Assembly (NCBI GenBank): GCA_015061605.1
Contig: SUWH01000011.1
Coordinates: forward strand, 1-62,193
Source: Lentisphaerota bacterium
Lineage (GTDB): Bacteria > Verrucomicrobiota > Lentisphaeria > Victivallales > Victivallaceae
Direction: 5' to 3'
DNA: 62,193 nucleotides
A program made the position numbers and the translations under genes. Each line of letters begins with the position of its first letter. The first letter of the stretch is position 1. This document shows positions 8,691 through 17,394 of this stretch, piece after piece. Under the pieces are notes generated by a model. The model worked only from the letters and a program-made list of their open reading frames with translations. It had not been told where the DNA came from and did not search any database.

Positions 8691-9050
8691 TATTGGTTTG
8701 CACAGCAAACCAATATGAAGCGCAGGATAAATCCTGCATGAAGCATTGCTTCGCAATGTGAAGCTTTTTGCCTGCGGCAAAAGTGAAGCGCTCGCTTGCG
8801 TGAGTAAGGATATGATAAATTATTTGAGGATGTGAAGAGACGGATTGCATCCGTCGTGAAGCATTGCTTCGCAATGTGAAGCTTTTGCCTGCGGCAAAGT
8901 GAAGCGCTCGCTTGCGCGAGTAAGGATATGATAAATTATTTGAGGATGTGAAGAGACGGATTGCATCCGTCGTGAAGCATTGCTTCGCAATGTGAAGCTT
9001 TTTGCCTGCGGCAAAAGTGAAGCGCTCGCTTGCGCGAGTAAGGATATGAT
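8691..9050. repeat. Tandem array of short hairpins separated by TGAAG
   Basis: Perfect or near-perfect palindromes are joined by TGAAG: ATTGGTTTG/CAAACCAAT, GCAGGAT/ATCCTGC, CATTGC/GCAATG, TTTTGCC/GGCAAAA, GCGCTCGC/GCGYGAG and ACGGAT/ATCCGT. A composite unit starting TGAAGCATTGC repeats at 8739, 8857 and 8973 (118, 116 and ~78 bp). The middle unit has lost one T and one A on opposite arms of the same hairpin, which keeps the stem paired. It is not CRISPR: there are no unique spacers and no cas genes. The 8588-9434 gap contains no gene. Confidence 0.75.
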
Positions 9051-9069
9051 AAGTTTTATTTAATAAAAC

Positions 9070-9262
9070 CACAGACATCTTACAAAAAACAACGGACGGC
9101 GGCGTCTCGCGGCCAATCTCGCGCCTTGCTGCGCTCGCCTCGCAGGTCACATACGTGAGTATGCTCCCCGCTCTTCTTGCTTGCAAAACACGACATTGCC
9201 GCACGATCCATCCGCCGATTGCATCATCCGTTTTTTTAGCACGGCGTAAAATGTCGGAGCGG
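9070..9262 (-). mobile_element. MITE-like element, copy D (truncated)
   Basis: It starts CACAGACATCTTACAAAAAA and runs nearly identical to copy E (61284-61604) through the shared core. The core includes TCACATACGTGAGTATGC and GCTTGCAAAACACGACATTG. Homology ends after AAAATGTCGG near 9257-9262, so about 130 bp and the other terminal repeat are missing. No second copy of the flanking TAATAAAAC is found to the right. Confidence 0.65.
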
Positions 9263-9298
9263 CAAAATACCTCGCTTTTTTCGAAAGGGGTGGGGTGC

Positions 9299-9346
9299 GG
9301 GGAGGGGAAAACCTTTTTTCACGGGAAAAAAGGTTTTCCCCTCCCC
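9299..9346. repeat. 21-bp perfect-stem hairpin
   Basis: Arms GGGGAGGGGAAAACCTTTTTT (9299-9319, 21 bp in all) and its exact complement (9326-9346) flank the six-base loop CACGGG. It lies between the truncated MITE and the terminator of the pyruvate:ferredoxin oxidoreductase gene. It has no proper T-tract after it in either direction, so it is unlikely to be that gene's main terminator. Confidence 0.7.
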
Positions 9347-9353
9347 GCAATAC

Positions 9354-9391
9354 CATAAAAAAATCCCCTCACAGTTAAGCGAGGGGATTTT
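9354..9391 (-). terminator. Rho-independent terminator of the PFOR gene
   Basis: On the minus strand ATCCCCTC (complement of 9381-9388) pairs with GAGGGGAT (complement of 9363-9370) around a 10-base loop, followed by a run of T. It lies about 45 bases after the stop codon at 9435. Confidence 0.85.
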
Positions 9392-9434
9392 TCGTATTCA
9401 CCGCCGGGATTTCCGGCGGGGAGAGGTGGAAATC

Positions 9435-12400
9435 TTACATGATTTCGCCCATCTTCTTGAAGAATTCCATACGACGTTTGGCGTCGGCTTCAGCTTCGGC
9501 AAAGATGCCTTCAGCTTCGGCAGGAGCTTTCTTCAGCAGCTGACGGTAACGGTTTTCACCTTTGAGGAATTCCTGGAAGTCGCCGGTGGCGTCTTTGGTT
9601 TCCCAGGTGAAGGGTTTTTCCGCAGTCGGGTTGTAGCGGTAGAGCGGCCAGTAGCCGGCTTCCACAGCGCGTTTGGCTTCTTCCTGGCTCTTGGTCATGT
9701 TGATACCATGGAGCATACAGGGAGCGTAGGCGAAGATGATGGACGGACCGTTGTAGGCTTCCGCTTCCTTGATGGCGGCGAGAGTCTGCTGACGGTTGGC
9801 ACCCATAGCGATGCTGGCGACGTAGACGTTGCCGTAGCTCATGCACATGAAACCGATGTTCTTCTTGGTCAGACGCATACCGGATGCCGCGAAGAGGGCG
9901 ATCGCACCGATCGGGGTGGACTTGGAAGCCTGTCCGCCGGTGTTGGAGTAGATTTCGGTGTCAAGGACGAGGATGTTGACGTTGCGGTTCTGGGAAACAA
10001 CGTGATCCAGACCGCCGTAACCGATATCGTAGGCCCAGCCGTCACCGCCGAGGATCCAGACGGACTTATCGACGAAGTAGTCTTTAAGTTCGAGCATCTT
10101 GGCGTAGTTTTCCTTGGCTTCGCCGGTGGATTTTTCGACCGCGATCGGGAGGATCTCGCCGAGTTTGGTCTGGTTGGCGATAGCGGCATCATCGGTTTTG
10201 TCCCAGTTGGCGACAGCGTAATCGAGAGCGGCTTTCATCTGATCGCAGCAGATGCCCAGGGCATAAGCTTTGTCGATGCAGTTTTTGAGCATCTTACGAT
10301 TGTTGTCGACAGCGACACGCATACCGAAACCGTATTCAGCGTTGTCTTCAAAGAGGCTGTTCGCCCAGGCGGGACCGCGGCCTTTTTTGTCCTGGCAATA
10401 GGGCAGGCTCGGGAAGGAACCGCCGTAGATACTGCTGCAGCCGGTGGCGTTGGCAACGATCATGCGGTTACCGAAGAGCTGGGAAACCAGACGGACATAC
10501 GGAGCTTCGCCGCAACCGGCGCAGGCACCGCTGAATTCAAAGTACGGCTGCTTGAAGCCGACACCCTTGACGTTGGCATCAGTGAGGCCGCCCATTTCAT
10601 CATCGGGAAGCGCGGTGAAGAAGTCCAGATTGGCCTGCTGTCCGGCGGCGCGTTCACCGGCGGCGCTGACCATGCTGATGGCTTTATCTTTGACCGGGCA
10701 GGTTTCGACGCAGACGCCGCAGCCGAGGCAGTCATCAACGTAGACCTGAAGACGGAACTTCAAACCCAGTTCTTTCTTGACCGGCGGTTTGGCATCGACG
10801 GTTTCAAAGGTGGCAGGAGCAGCGGTAAGTTCAGCCGGCTGGATCAGTTTGGCGCGGATGGCAGCGTGCGGGCAAGCCATGACGCACTGGTTGCACTGGA
10901 TACATTTAGCGGAATCCCAGTGGGGAACTTTGGGCGCGACGCCGCGTTTTTCGAAGCGGGAGGTGCCGATGGGCATGGAGCCATCGTAGCTCATGGCGGA
11001 AACGGGGACAGTGTCACCTTTCTGCGCGAGAACCGGCTTCATCAGTTTGACAGCGAATTCGCCCATGTCAGCGGTGAAGGCTTCTTTCGGAGTGTAGCAG
11101 GCGCCGGGAGCGGCGGGGACATCGACCAGTTTCAAGCCGTCCAGAGCTTTGTCAACGCAGAGTTTGTTTTCATCGACAACAGCCTGACCTTTTTTGGCGA
11201 ACTTCTTCTCGATACCTTTTTTGATGTAGCCGATAGCTTCAGCTTCGGGGATGATTCCGGCGAGCTTGAAGAAGCAGGTCTGCATGATGGTGGAGATGTA
11301 TTTCGGGCTGCCGACTTCGACGGCGACCTTGAGAGCATCAACGACATAGAATTTGACTTTGCGGTCGATGATGGTCTTCTGCATATCGGCGGTCAGGGTT
11401 TCAAAAGCCTTGTCAGCCGGAGCAGAGGTGTTGAGCAGGAAGGTTCCGTTTTCTTTGATGCCGGAGATCATATCGTACATGCCGATATAAGCCGGGTTGT
11501 GGCAGGCGACGAAGTCGGGCGCGGTGATGAGATATTCACTGCGGATGGGGTTGTCACCGAAGCGCAGGTGGCTGATGGTGATACCGCCGGACTTCTTGGA
11601 GTCGTAGCTGAAGTAAGCCTGAACGTACTTGTCAGTGTTGTCACCGATGATGGCAACGGAGTTCTTGTTGGAACCGACAGTACCGTCGGAACCCAGACCC
11701 CAGAACATGCAGCTGGTGGTGCCGGCAGGTTCAGTGACGATGGTTTCTTCGATCGGCAGAGAGAGATGGGTGACATCGTCTTCGATACCGACGGTGAAGT
11801 TGTGGAAGCATTTTCCGTCGAGGTGCTTGTAGATGGCATAGACCATGGACGGAGTGAATTCCTTACTGGCAAGACCGTAGCGGCCGCCGATGATGGTGAG
11901 ATCGGCGCGGTCGGCGAAAGCGGCTTTGACGTCGAGGTAAAGCGGTTCACCGAGACAGCCGGGTTCTTTGGTACGGTCGAGGACGGCGATCTTTTTGCAA
12001 CTGGCAGGGAGAGCCGCTTTGATATGTTCGACCGAGAAGGGACGATACAGACGGACTTTGATAAGACCGACTTTTTCGCCTTTGGCGACGAGGTAATCGA
12101 GAGCTTCTTCGATGGTTTCGCAGCCGGAACCCATGGCGATGATGACCTTATCAGCATCGGGGGCACCGACATAGTCGAAGAGGTGCATCGGACGACCGGT
12201 CAAGCCGGCGACCTGATCCATATATTTCTGGACGATACCGGGCAGATCGAAGTAGATCTGGTTGGTGGTTTCGCGGCCCTGGAAGTAGACATCCGGGTTC
12301 TGGGCAGCCATTTTGGCATAGGGAGCTTCCGGACGGAGAGCGCGCTGACGGAAACGTTCGATATATTTCATATCGACGAGGCTCTTCATATCAGCATAGT

Positions 12401-12959
12401 CGAGAAGTTCGATCTTCTGGAATTCGTGAGAGGTACGGAAACCGTCGAAGAAGCTGAGGAAGGGAACTTCGCTTTCGAGGGTCGCGAGGTGGGCGACGAT
12501 GGCGAGGTCGTGGGTTTCCTGAATGCTGTTGGCGCTGGTCATGGCAAAACCGGTAGCGCGGCACGCCATAACGTCGGAGTGGTCACCGAAAATTGAGAGT
12601 GACTGCGCGGCAAGCGCACGGGCGGACACGTGGAAGACGGTCGGGAGCATTTCACCGGCGATCTTGTACATATTCGGGATCATCAGGAGCAAGCCCTGGC
12701 TGGCGGTGTAGGTGGTGGTGAGAGCACCTGCGCTCAAGCTGCCGTGGACGGCACCGGCGGCACCGGCTTCGGACTGCATTTCGACGACCTGCATCGGTTC
12801 GCCGAACATGTTCTTCATGTCGCGGCTTGCCCATTCGTCGGCGTATTCACCCATCGGTGAGGACGGGGTGATCGGGAAGATCGCCGCCACTTCGCTGAAG
12901 GCGTACGCAACGTAACTTGCTGCGTAGTTACCATCAATTGTCTGCATCTTTTTTCCCAT
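9435..12959 (-). CDS. nifJ: Pyruvate:ferredoxin (flavodoxin) oxidoreductase, single chain
   Basis: 1174 residues, the normal size for the homodimeric enzyme. It oxidises pyruvate with CoA to acetyl-CoA and CO2 and passes electrons to ferredoxin or flavodoxin; it is a central enzyme of anaerobic energy metabolism in the cytosol. The order is N-terminal pyruvate-binding domain (YAFSEVAAIFPITPSSPMGE), CoA-linked domains, and two 4Fe-4S clusters (CIQCNQCVMACP at 686-697, CLGCGVCVETCP at 744-755). The C-terminal TPP domain follows, with GACAGCGEAPY, GGDGWAYDIGYGGLDH and DTEIYSNTGGQ. I chose the ATG at 12959, not the one 15 bases upstream, because AAAGGAG ends 6 bases before it. It is a single-gene transcript with its own terminator at 9354-9391. 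Confidence 0.97.
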   Translation of the reverse strand: MGKKMQTIDGNYAASYVAYAFSEVAAIFPITPSSPMGEYADEWASRDMKNMFGEPMQVVEMQSEAGAAGAVHGSLSAGALTTTYTASQGLLLMIPNMYKIAGEMLPTVFHVSARALAAQSLSIFGDHSDVMACRATGFAMTSANSIQETHDLAIVAHLATLESEVPFLSFFDGFRTSHEFQKIELLDYADMKSLVDMKYIERFRQRALRPEAPYAKMAAQNPDVYFQGRETTNQIYFDLPGIVQKYMDQVAGLTGRPMHLFDYVGAPDADKVIIAMGSGCETIEEALDYLVAKGEKVGLIKVRLYRPFSVEHIKAALPASCKKIAVLDRTKEPGCLGEPLYLDVKAAFADRADLTIIGGRYGLASKEFTPSMVYAIYKHLDGKCFHNFTVGIEDDVTHLSLPIEETIVTEPAGTTSCMFWGLGSDGTVGSNKNSVAIIGDNTDKYVQAYFSYDSKKSGGITISHLRFGDNPIRSEYLITAPDFVACHNPAYIGMYDMISGIKENGTFLLNTSAPADKAFETLTADMQKTIIDRKVKFYVVDALKVAVEVGSPKYISTIMQTCFFKLAGIIPEAEAIGYIKKGIEKKFAKKGQAVVDENKLCVDKALDGLKLVDVPAAPGACYTPKEAFTADMGEFAVKLMKPVLAQKGDTVPVSAMSYDGSMPIGTSRFEKRGVAPKVPHWDSAKCIQCNQCVMACPHAAIRAKLIQPAELTAAPATFETVDAKPPVKKELGLKFRLQVYVDDCLGCGVCVETCPVKDKAISMVSAAGERAAGQQANLDFFTALPDDEMGGLTDANVKGVGFKQPYFEFSGACAGCGEAPYVRLVSQLFGNRMIVANATGCSSIYGGSFPSLPYCQDKKGRGPAWANSLFEDNAEYGFGMRVAVDNNRKMLKNCIDKAYALGICCDQMKAALDYAVANWDKTDDAAIANQTKLGEILPIAVEKSTGEAKENYAKMLELKDYFVDKSVWILGGDGWAYDIGYGGLDHVVSQNRNVNILVLDTEIYSNTGGQASKSTPIGAIALFAASGMRLTKKNIGFMCMSYGNVYVASIAMGANRQQTLAAIKEAEAYNGPSIIFAYAPCMLHGINMTKSQEEAKRAVEAGYWPLYRYNPTAEKPFTWETKDATGDFQEFLKGENRYRQLLKKAPAEAEGIFAEAEADAKRRMEFFKKMGEIM

Positions 12960-13018
12960 GATGTCTCCTTTCATTTCACAGGTTGATAAAAAAGAATTTA
13001 ACTTTTAAGTTTATTAAT

Positions 13019-13051
13019 AAACAAACGCAGGGAAGAATCATTCTCCCCTGC
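13019..13051 (-). terminator. Terminator of the pseudopilin gene 13066-13788
   Basis: On the minus strand GCAGGG, an internal GAGAATGATTCTT part and CCCTGC form a stem-loop. GTTTGTTTATT follows. It starts 15 bases past the stop codon at 13066. Confidence 0.7.
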
Positions 13052-13065
13052 AAAAAACCTTTATT

Positions 13066-13788
13066 TCATTTAACTGCATCCTGCCAGACACTTCCGATCG
13101 CCACGGCAACACCATCGGTCGCGCTGGTCTGACTGGGATAGTATTTATTTTCATTGAAAGTATTCTTATCAAAAGATTCAGCGTGACCGTCAAAGAAGAA
13201 CATATTGACCATGTTGTTGTTATGGACTCCGGTCGGTTTACCGTTACCGACACCGGAACCGAGGTTCAACAGCTCCGTCGGCGTTTTGCCGTCAGCAGTG
13301 GCGCAGCCGCCGATGGCGAGAGCAGAGGGGGCGATTTCAGTTTTGTCGCTCTTGCGGAAAAGTTTAGTACCGCGGAAATCAAATTTGCCATTTGCAGCAT
13401 CACTGGCAACGACTACTCCGTAAGCCTCTTTGATGGATGCTGCAGTAAGGGTCTTGCCGTCGGTTTGATGATCCATTTCCGGACAGCGCAGACCGTCCAT
13501 ACTCTTTATGTAATTTTTTTCAGCAAGGAAACGGCTCCAGGAGGCTTTTTCAGTTGCCAATCCGTTTTCCGCCGGCGCACCGGTAGCAGTACCGGAATAG
13601 AGGAAGTTTTTATGGTTCGCCATCGCATTGATGATGGTTTTCATCGTTTGTCCCTGATTGCTGATGCAATTGGCAGTACGGGCGCGGCGGCGGGCATAGC
13701 CTACCGATGGAATGGCGATGGCGGCAAGAATTGCAATAATGGCAATAACAGTAAGAAGCTCGGTAATAGTGTAACTGTGCCGTTTCAT
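13066..13788 (-). CDS. Pseudopilin-like protein (prepilin N-methylation motif)
   Basis: 240 residues. MKRHSYTITELLTVIAIIAI is a class III (type IV pilin) signal. The usual FTLIELL reads YTITELL; the conserved Glu at +5 is kept. A long hydrophobic helix follows, then the basic YARRRARTANC and a beta-rich extracellular domain. The C-terminal motif is H-x10-DGH (HNNNMVNMFFFDGH), one residue longer than the usual H-x9-DG. Such proteins are exported and processed by prepilin peptidase; their individual roles in Lentisphaerae are unknown. The ATG at 13788 follows AAGGAAAGG, so I prefer it to the in-frame start 51 bases upstream. Its promoter is at 13859-13887. It stands alone, between PFOR and a MITE copy. 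Confidence 0.85.
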   Translation of the reverse strand: MKRHSYTITELLTVIAIIAILAAIAIPSVGYARRRARTANCISNQGQTMKTIINAMANHKNFLYSGTATGAPAENGLATEKASWSRFLAEKNYIKSMDGLRCPEMDHQTDGKTLTAASIKEAYGVVVASDAANGKFDFRGTKLFRKSDKTEIAPSALAIGGCATADGKTPTELLNLGSGVGNGKPTGVHNNNMVNMFFFDGHAESFDKNTFNENKYYPSQTSATDGVAVAIGSVWQDAVK

Positions 13789-13858
13789 ATCAAAATCCTT
13801 TCCTTTGTTCTTGATCCCCGAAAACCGGGAATAAGACATTTCACTTTGTCACTCAAAT

Positions 13859-13887
13859 ACTATACCACTTCCCCCGCAAAAAGTCAA
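13859..13887 (-). promoter_or_regulatory. Promoter for 13066-13788 (TTGACT-N17-TATAGT)
   Basis: On the minus strand TTGACT (13882-13887) and TATAGT (13859-13864) are 17 bases apart, about 70 bases before the chosen ATG. It is close to a housekeeping sigma-70 promoter. Confidence 0.65.
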
Positions 13888-13936
13888 GTCAAAACCTCGC
13901 TGTCAGATAAAAAATTATTTTAGTTTGTACAAAGAT

Positions 13937-14237
13937 CACAGCTGTCTCATAAAAAACAACCGACGGCGGCGCATTGCGGGCAATCTCGCGCCTTGCTTCG
14001 CTCGCCGCTTCCGGCTTCGTTACACTACGCCGCGACAAGCGGTCACCATGTAAGTCCACCCTGTCCCGCCGAAGCCTCGTGCGGAGGCGGATGCATCCGC
14101 CGACTGGAAACAGGCAGTTTCGAGTGCAACTGCTTCGGACAGGAAAATCTGCCAAAATCACTTTCTCAAAAATCAAATTTCTCTCGCTTGAATGCAGAGG
14201 GAATACCCGCTTTTTGAAAAATTATGGGATATCTGTG
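13937..14237 (-). mobile_element. MITE-like element, copy B, with exact 9-bp flanking repeat
   Basis: 301 bp, in reverse orientation to copy A. The left end is CACAGCTGTCTCATAAAAAA and the right end (reverse complement) is CACAGATATCCCATAATTTT. TACAAAGAT occurs immediately outside both ends (13928-13936 and 14238-14246), a perfect target-site duplication. The inner block carrying GAAACAGGCAGTTTCGAG is shared with copy A but not with C or E. No gene lies in the 13789-14353 gap. Confidence 0.85.
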
Positions 14238-14353
14238 TACAAAGATGAAAAAATCTTGCAGATTTGCAGAAAAATTTATTGAAAAACCGCTTTTCCGGCG
14301 TTAAAGTATAACAGAAGCACTATTTCAGCAAAAAAAGCAGGAGAAAATTCCTT

Positions 14354-15073
14354 ATGAAAAAACAGTTCAAACATTTCACTCTGGTCGAAATGCTCGCCGT
14401 TATCGCCATCATCGGTATCCTCGCCGCTCTGGTCATCCCCGCAGTTATCATATCCAGACAACGCGGTCAGATCACCCAGGCAAAGTCCGATATCAGCAGT
14501 ATCACTACTGCGCTCAAACAACTCAAGAGTGATTACAATCGCATCATGGTCAAATCCGGTTCAAATTACTGCATCGGTAATATCACCGCAAGCAGTGCGC
14601 AAACCCAGACATTCTCCTGTTCAGTCGGACACTCATCTTCCCAGACGCACACGGTGATCTGCCTTGACGATACGCTTTACGATGCGATGATCGCTGAACT
14701 TTCCGCTCCGAAAAACGGTGAATCTTCATTTTCCGCCTCGCTCACCAACCGGGTGAACAAACGCAAAAAAGTTTACCTCGATCCGCAGAACGGCTTTGAT
14801 CCGACCGCCGACTACAATTCAGCCGCCAATATAGAAAAGCTTTGGCGCGATCCATGGGGCAATCGTTACGTGGTTTTCGTCGGGGTCGATACCGACCATG
14901 CCTTGAAAATGGCAGACAATTCAAAAACTCTCGCCACCGGTCTTGCCGCCTATTCATTCGGTCCCAACGGTATCGATGACAACGGGTGCAATGTTGAATT
15001 GGACACCTGCCAGAACAAGGCAACCGGTGCAAACCACAAACTCTGTGATGATATCTCCTCCTGGAATATGTGA
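14354..15073 (+). CDS. GspG-like pseudopilin
   Basis: 239 residues. The N-terminus MKKQFKHFTLVEMLAVIAII is a prepilin cleavage/methylation signal with the +5 Glu, followed by the transmembrane helix and the RQRGQITQAKSDISSITTAL helix. Towards the end, EKLWRDPWGNRYVVFVG matches the D-P-W-G-N-x-Y signature of type II secretion major pseudopilins (GspG). It differs from the H-x9-DG group elsewhere in the window. It is longer than a typical GspG (~140 residues) through inserted loops. No other gsp genes are nearby, so it may be a specialised pseudopilin. AGGAG stands 9 bases before the ATG. Its stop overlaps the next start (ATGA), so the two genes are translationally coupled. Confidence 0.82.
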   Translation: MKKQFKHFTLVEMLAVIAIIGILAALVIPAVIISRQRGQITQAKSDISSITTALKQLKSDYNRIMVKSGSNYCIGNITASSAQTQTFSCSVGHSSSQTHTVICLDDTLYDAMIAELSAPKNGESSFSASLTNRVNKRKKVYLDPQNGFDPTADYNSAANIEKLWRDPWGNRYVVFVGVDTDHALKMADNSKTLATGLAAYSFGPNGIDDNGCNVELDTCQNKATGANHKLCDDISSWNM

Positions 15074-15999
15074 TGAAATATGCTGACTTGATCCGGATCT
15101 CTGAAGCGTTGAAACTCTGCCCGCCGGAGTTCAGCGTTTCAGAGCAGAGACGTGAGTTTTTGCTCCGGTTTGATAAACTTTTTGGTGAACAGTGTTCGGA
15201 ATTTTCTTCTGAACTCGGCAGATTTTATCACCGGCAGGTCGACCGGGTGCTGGAGGAAGTTGCCGCATACGGCGGCTCCGCTCCGCGCTTCTGGAAACTT
15301 TACAGCTCCGGTTTTCTCATCAAAGATGCCGGAAAAGTCATCGCATTCGATATCAACAACGGCTGTGTCCACCTCAATGGACGTGCCTCTGTATTTTTAA
15401 AGCCGTCACATATAAGCAAACTGGCAGCGCTTATCGACGAATGTTATGTCACACATTCCCACAGCGACCATATTTCAGGTGAATTGTGTGATGCTCTTGT
15501 CCGGCGCAAAAAATTACTGGTCATGCCCGATGAGTGCCGCTTCAGCTGGCGCGTCCCCCGCGCCGTTGCCGCCGAAAAATTGAACTGTCCCGGTATATAT
15601 ACATATTTGAATTGGCAGGGAACTGCTGCCGGCGGTCTGGATTGTGCGATGTATCACCTTACCCTTTCCAATAAAAAAACGGTCTGGGTGCGCGGAGATA
15701 TTTACCACGCCGAAGGCTTCATGGGCTGTATGGATTTTCTGGATGCCAATAAACTGGGTGTCGATTATGTCTTTGCCACCCATTATTCGACCTCCGGCCC
15801 GGAGCCGATACCCTTTCTCGATGAGAAATACCACTGCCGCTTCATTCCCATCCACGAATGGGAATTTTCCCACCGCAAACCGGGAAAACCGGGGCCTGCC
15901 ACCCAGTGTTTTGAAGAACTTTACCGCGTATATAACAACTGTTATCAGCAAAACCGCGCTCAAATCCTCTCCTGGGGCGAAAGCATCGCGCTGGATTGA
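15070..15999 (+). CDS. MBL-fold metallo-hydrolase
   Basis: 309 residues, no signal peptide. YVTHSHSDH (126-134) is the zinc-binding H-x-H-x-D-H motif of the metallo-beta-lactamase superfamily. VWVRGDIYHAEGF and FATHYSTSGPEP supply candidate further ligands. The first ~80 residues are helical and unrelated to the fold. The family covers hydrolases of many kinds, and I cannot assign a substrate. The 4-bp overlap with the GspG-like gene shows they are expressed together, which is an unusual pairing. A role in the same surface process is an inference. Confidence 0.78.
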   Translation: MMKYADLIRISEALKLCPPEFSVSEQRREFLLRFDKLFGEQCSEFSSELGRFYHRQVDRVLEEVAAYGGSAPRFWKLYSSGFLIKDAGKVIAFDINNGCVHLNGRASVFLKPSHISKLAALIDECYVTHSHSDHISGELCDALVRRKKLLVMPDECRFSWRVPRAVAAEKLNCPGIYTYLNWQGTAAGGLDCAMYHLTLSNKKTVWVRGDIYHAEGFMGCMDFLDANKLGVDYVFATHYSTSGPEPIPFLDEKYHCRFIPIHEWEFSHRKPGKPGPATQCFEELYRVYNNCYQQNRAQILSWGESIALD

Positions 16000-16041
16000 T
16001 TCTCCGGGAAAATTAAAGTTGCCGCTTTTTTATCAAACAAC

Positions 16042-16070
16042 TTGCAATTTTCAGTTTAGGCAACTATATT
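16042..16070 (+). promoter_or_regulatory. Promoter for 16125-17366 (TTGCAA-N17-TATATT)
   Basis: TTGCAA (16042-16047) and TATATT (16065-16070) are 17 bases apart and lie 55 bases before the start codon. Confidence 0.65.
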
Positions 16071-16124
16071 AAACAGCAAAACTGTATTAAGGTCATTATA
16101 TATAATAATACGGAGTATTTTATC

Positions 16125-17366
16125 ATGGCAAAAGTAGTCAAACTCGGAATCATCGGTCTCGGCGCACGCGCTGAAACCTTGCTGGCAACTCTCAATGAAC
16201 TGCGCAGATCTGATATCGAAGTCACCGCGATCTGCGATGTCCGTCAGGAACGTATCGACCGCATCCTCTCCATTCTGGCTTCCCGCAATGCACCGAAACC
16301 GGAAACTTATACCGATTACCGTCCTCTGATCGCTTCTGATAACGTGGATGCAGTGCTGGTTCCCACTTCCTGGAACTCCCACCTCAAAATCGCCGAAGAA
16401 GCGATGGCTCACGGCAAATATGCCGGTATCGAAGTCGGCGGTGCTGCCAGTGTCGATGAATTGTGGCATCTGGTCCACGCCGCCGAATCGACCGGAGTAT
16501 CATGCATGATGCTGGAAAACTGCTGCTACGGCCGTAATGAGCTTATGGCTCTCAACTTCGTCCGCAAAGGTATGTTCGGTGAACTCATCCACTGTTCATG
16601 CGGATATGAACACGATCTTTCCGAAATGGCGCGCCTCGACAACCGCGCTGAACGGGAAGTCCACAACTACCGCCGCTGCGGCGACCTTTACCCGACTCAC
16701 GGTATCGGTCCTATCGCCAAAATTCTCCGTATCAACCGCGGCAACCGTTTCGTTTCTCTGACCAGTACCGCCAGCAAGGCCCGAGGATTCATGCTGGAAG
16801 CTGAACGCTGCGGACGCGGTCAGGTGTTCTACAATCAGGGCGACATCGTCACCACTGTCATCAAGTGCGCCAACGGTGAAACCATCACCATGACTCACGG
16901 TGTTTCTCTGCCCCGTCCCTATTCCCGCGACTGCCGGGTTCAGGGAACCAAAGGTATTTGGCTCGAAGACGTAAAGGGCGTTTATATCGAAGGTATCAGT
17001 CCCAAATATGAAAAACTCGACGTCGCCGGAAACCCCTACACCACCCATGAATGGACTCCCATCGCCGATATGTATGAAGAATATGACCATCCGATCTGGA
17101 AAAAATTCCGCGAAGATATCGTCGGCGGTCACGGCGGCATGGATGCCTTGACCCTTCAGGCATTCTGTGAAGCAGTGCGTGACCGTACCGTCCCTCCGAT
17201 CGACGTTTATGACTGTGCGGCATGGATGTGCCTGACCTGTCTTTCCGAGCAGTCGATTGCCTGCGGCAGCATGCCGGTTGCGATCCCTGACTTCACCAAC
17301 GGCAAATGGATCTATGAAGATGTCGTGACCACCGGCAAGTGGTCTCTTGATGAAGTTTACGAATAA
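16125..17366 (+). CDS. Gfo/Idh/MocA-family protein, GH109-like (alpha-N-acetylgalactosaminidase type)
   Basis: 413 residues. The N-terminal Rossmann domain (KLGIIGLGARAETLL) binds NAD(P). The middle and C-terminal parts carry the features I associate with GH109, the NAD-dependent glycosidase branch of this superfamily: DLYPTHGIGPIAKILRINRG, GGHGGMDALTLQAF and DVYDCAAWMCLTCLSEQSIA. GH109 enzymes remove alpha-GalNAc, for example from mucin-type glycans, through transient oxidation by bound NAD. Most known members have a Tat signal; this one has none, so it probably acts in the cytosol. A plain sugar dehydrogenase is the main alternative. GGAG lies 8 bases upstream of the ATG, and the promoter is at 16042-16070. 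The next gene follows 28 bases later. Confidence 0.8.
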   Translation: MAKVVKLGIIGLGARAETLLATLNELRRSDIEVTAICDVRQERIDRILSILASRNAPKPETYTDYRPLIASDNVDAVLVPTSWNSHLKIAEEAMAHGKYAGIEVGGAASVDELWHLVHAAESTGVSCMMLENCCYGRNELMALNFVRKGMFGELIHCSCGYEHDLSEMARLDNRAEREVHNYRRCGDLYPTHGIGPIAKILRINRGNRFVSLTSTASKARGFMLEAERCGRGQVFYNQGDIVTTVIKCANGETITMTHGVSLPRPYSRDCRVQGTKGIWLEDVKGVYIEGISPKYEKLDVAGNPYTTHEWTPIADMYEEYDHPIWKKFREDIVGGHGGMDALTLQAFCEAVRDRTVPPIDVYDCAAWMCLTCLSEQSIACGSMPVAIPDFTNGKWIYEDVVTTGKWSLDEVYE

Positions 17367-17394
17367 TTTCAATCATTTTACGGGAGAATAGATC

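Noticed and set aside
8739-9050. CRISPR array
   Set aside because: The units are almost identical throughout, with no unique spacers of constant length, and there are no cas genes in the window.
9426-12596. A 1056-codon open frame on the plus strand
   Set aside because: It is exactly antisense to the pyruvate:ferredoxin oxidoreductase gene, whose motifs are unmistakable. Its Gly/Asp/Val/Phe-rich product is the usual result of reading high-GC third positions backwards.
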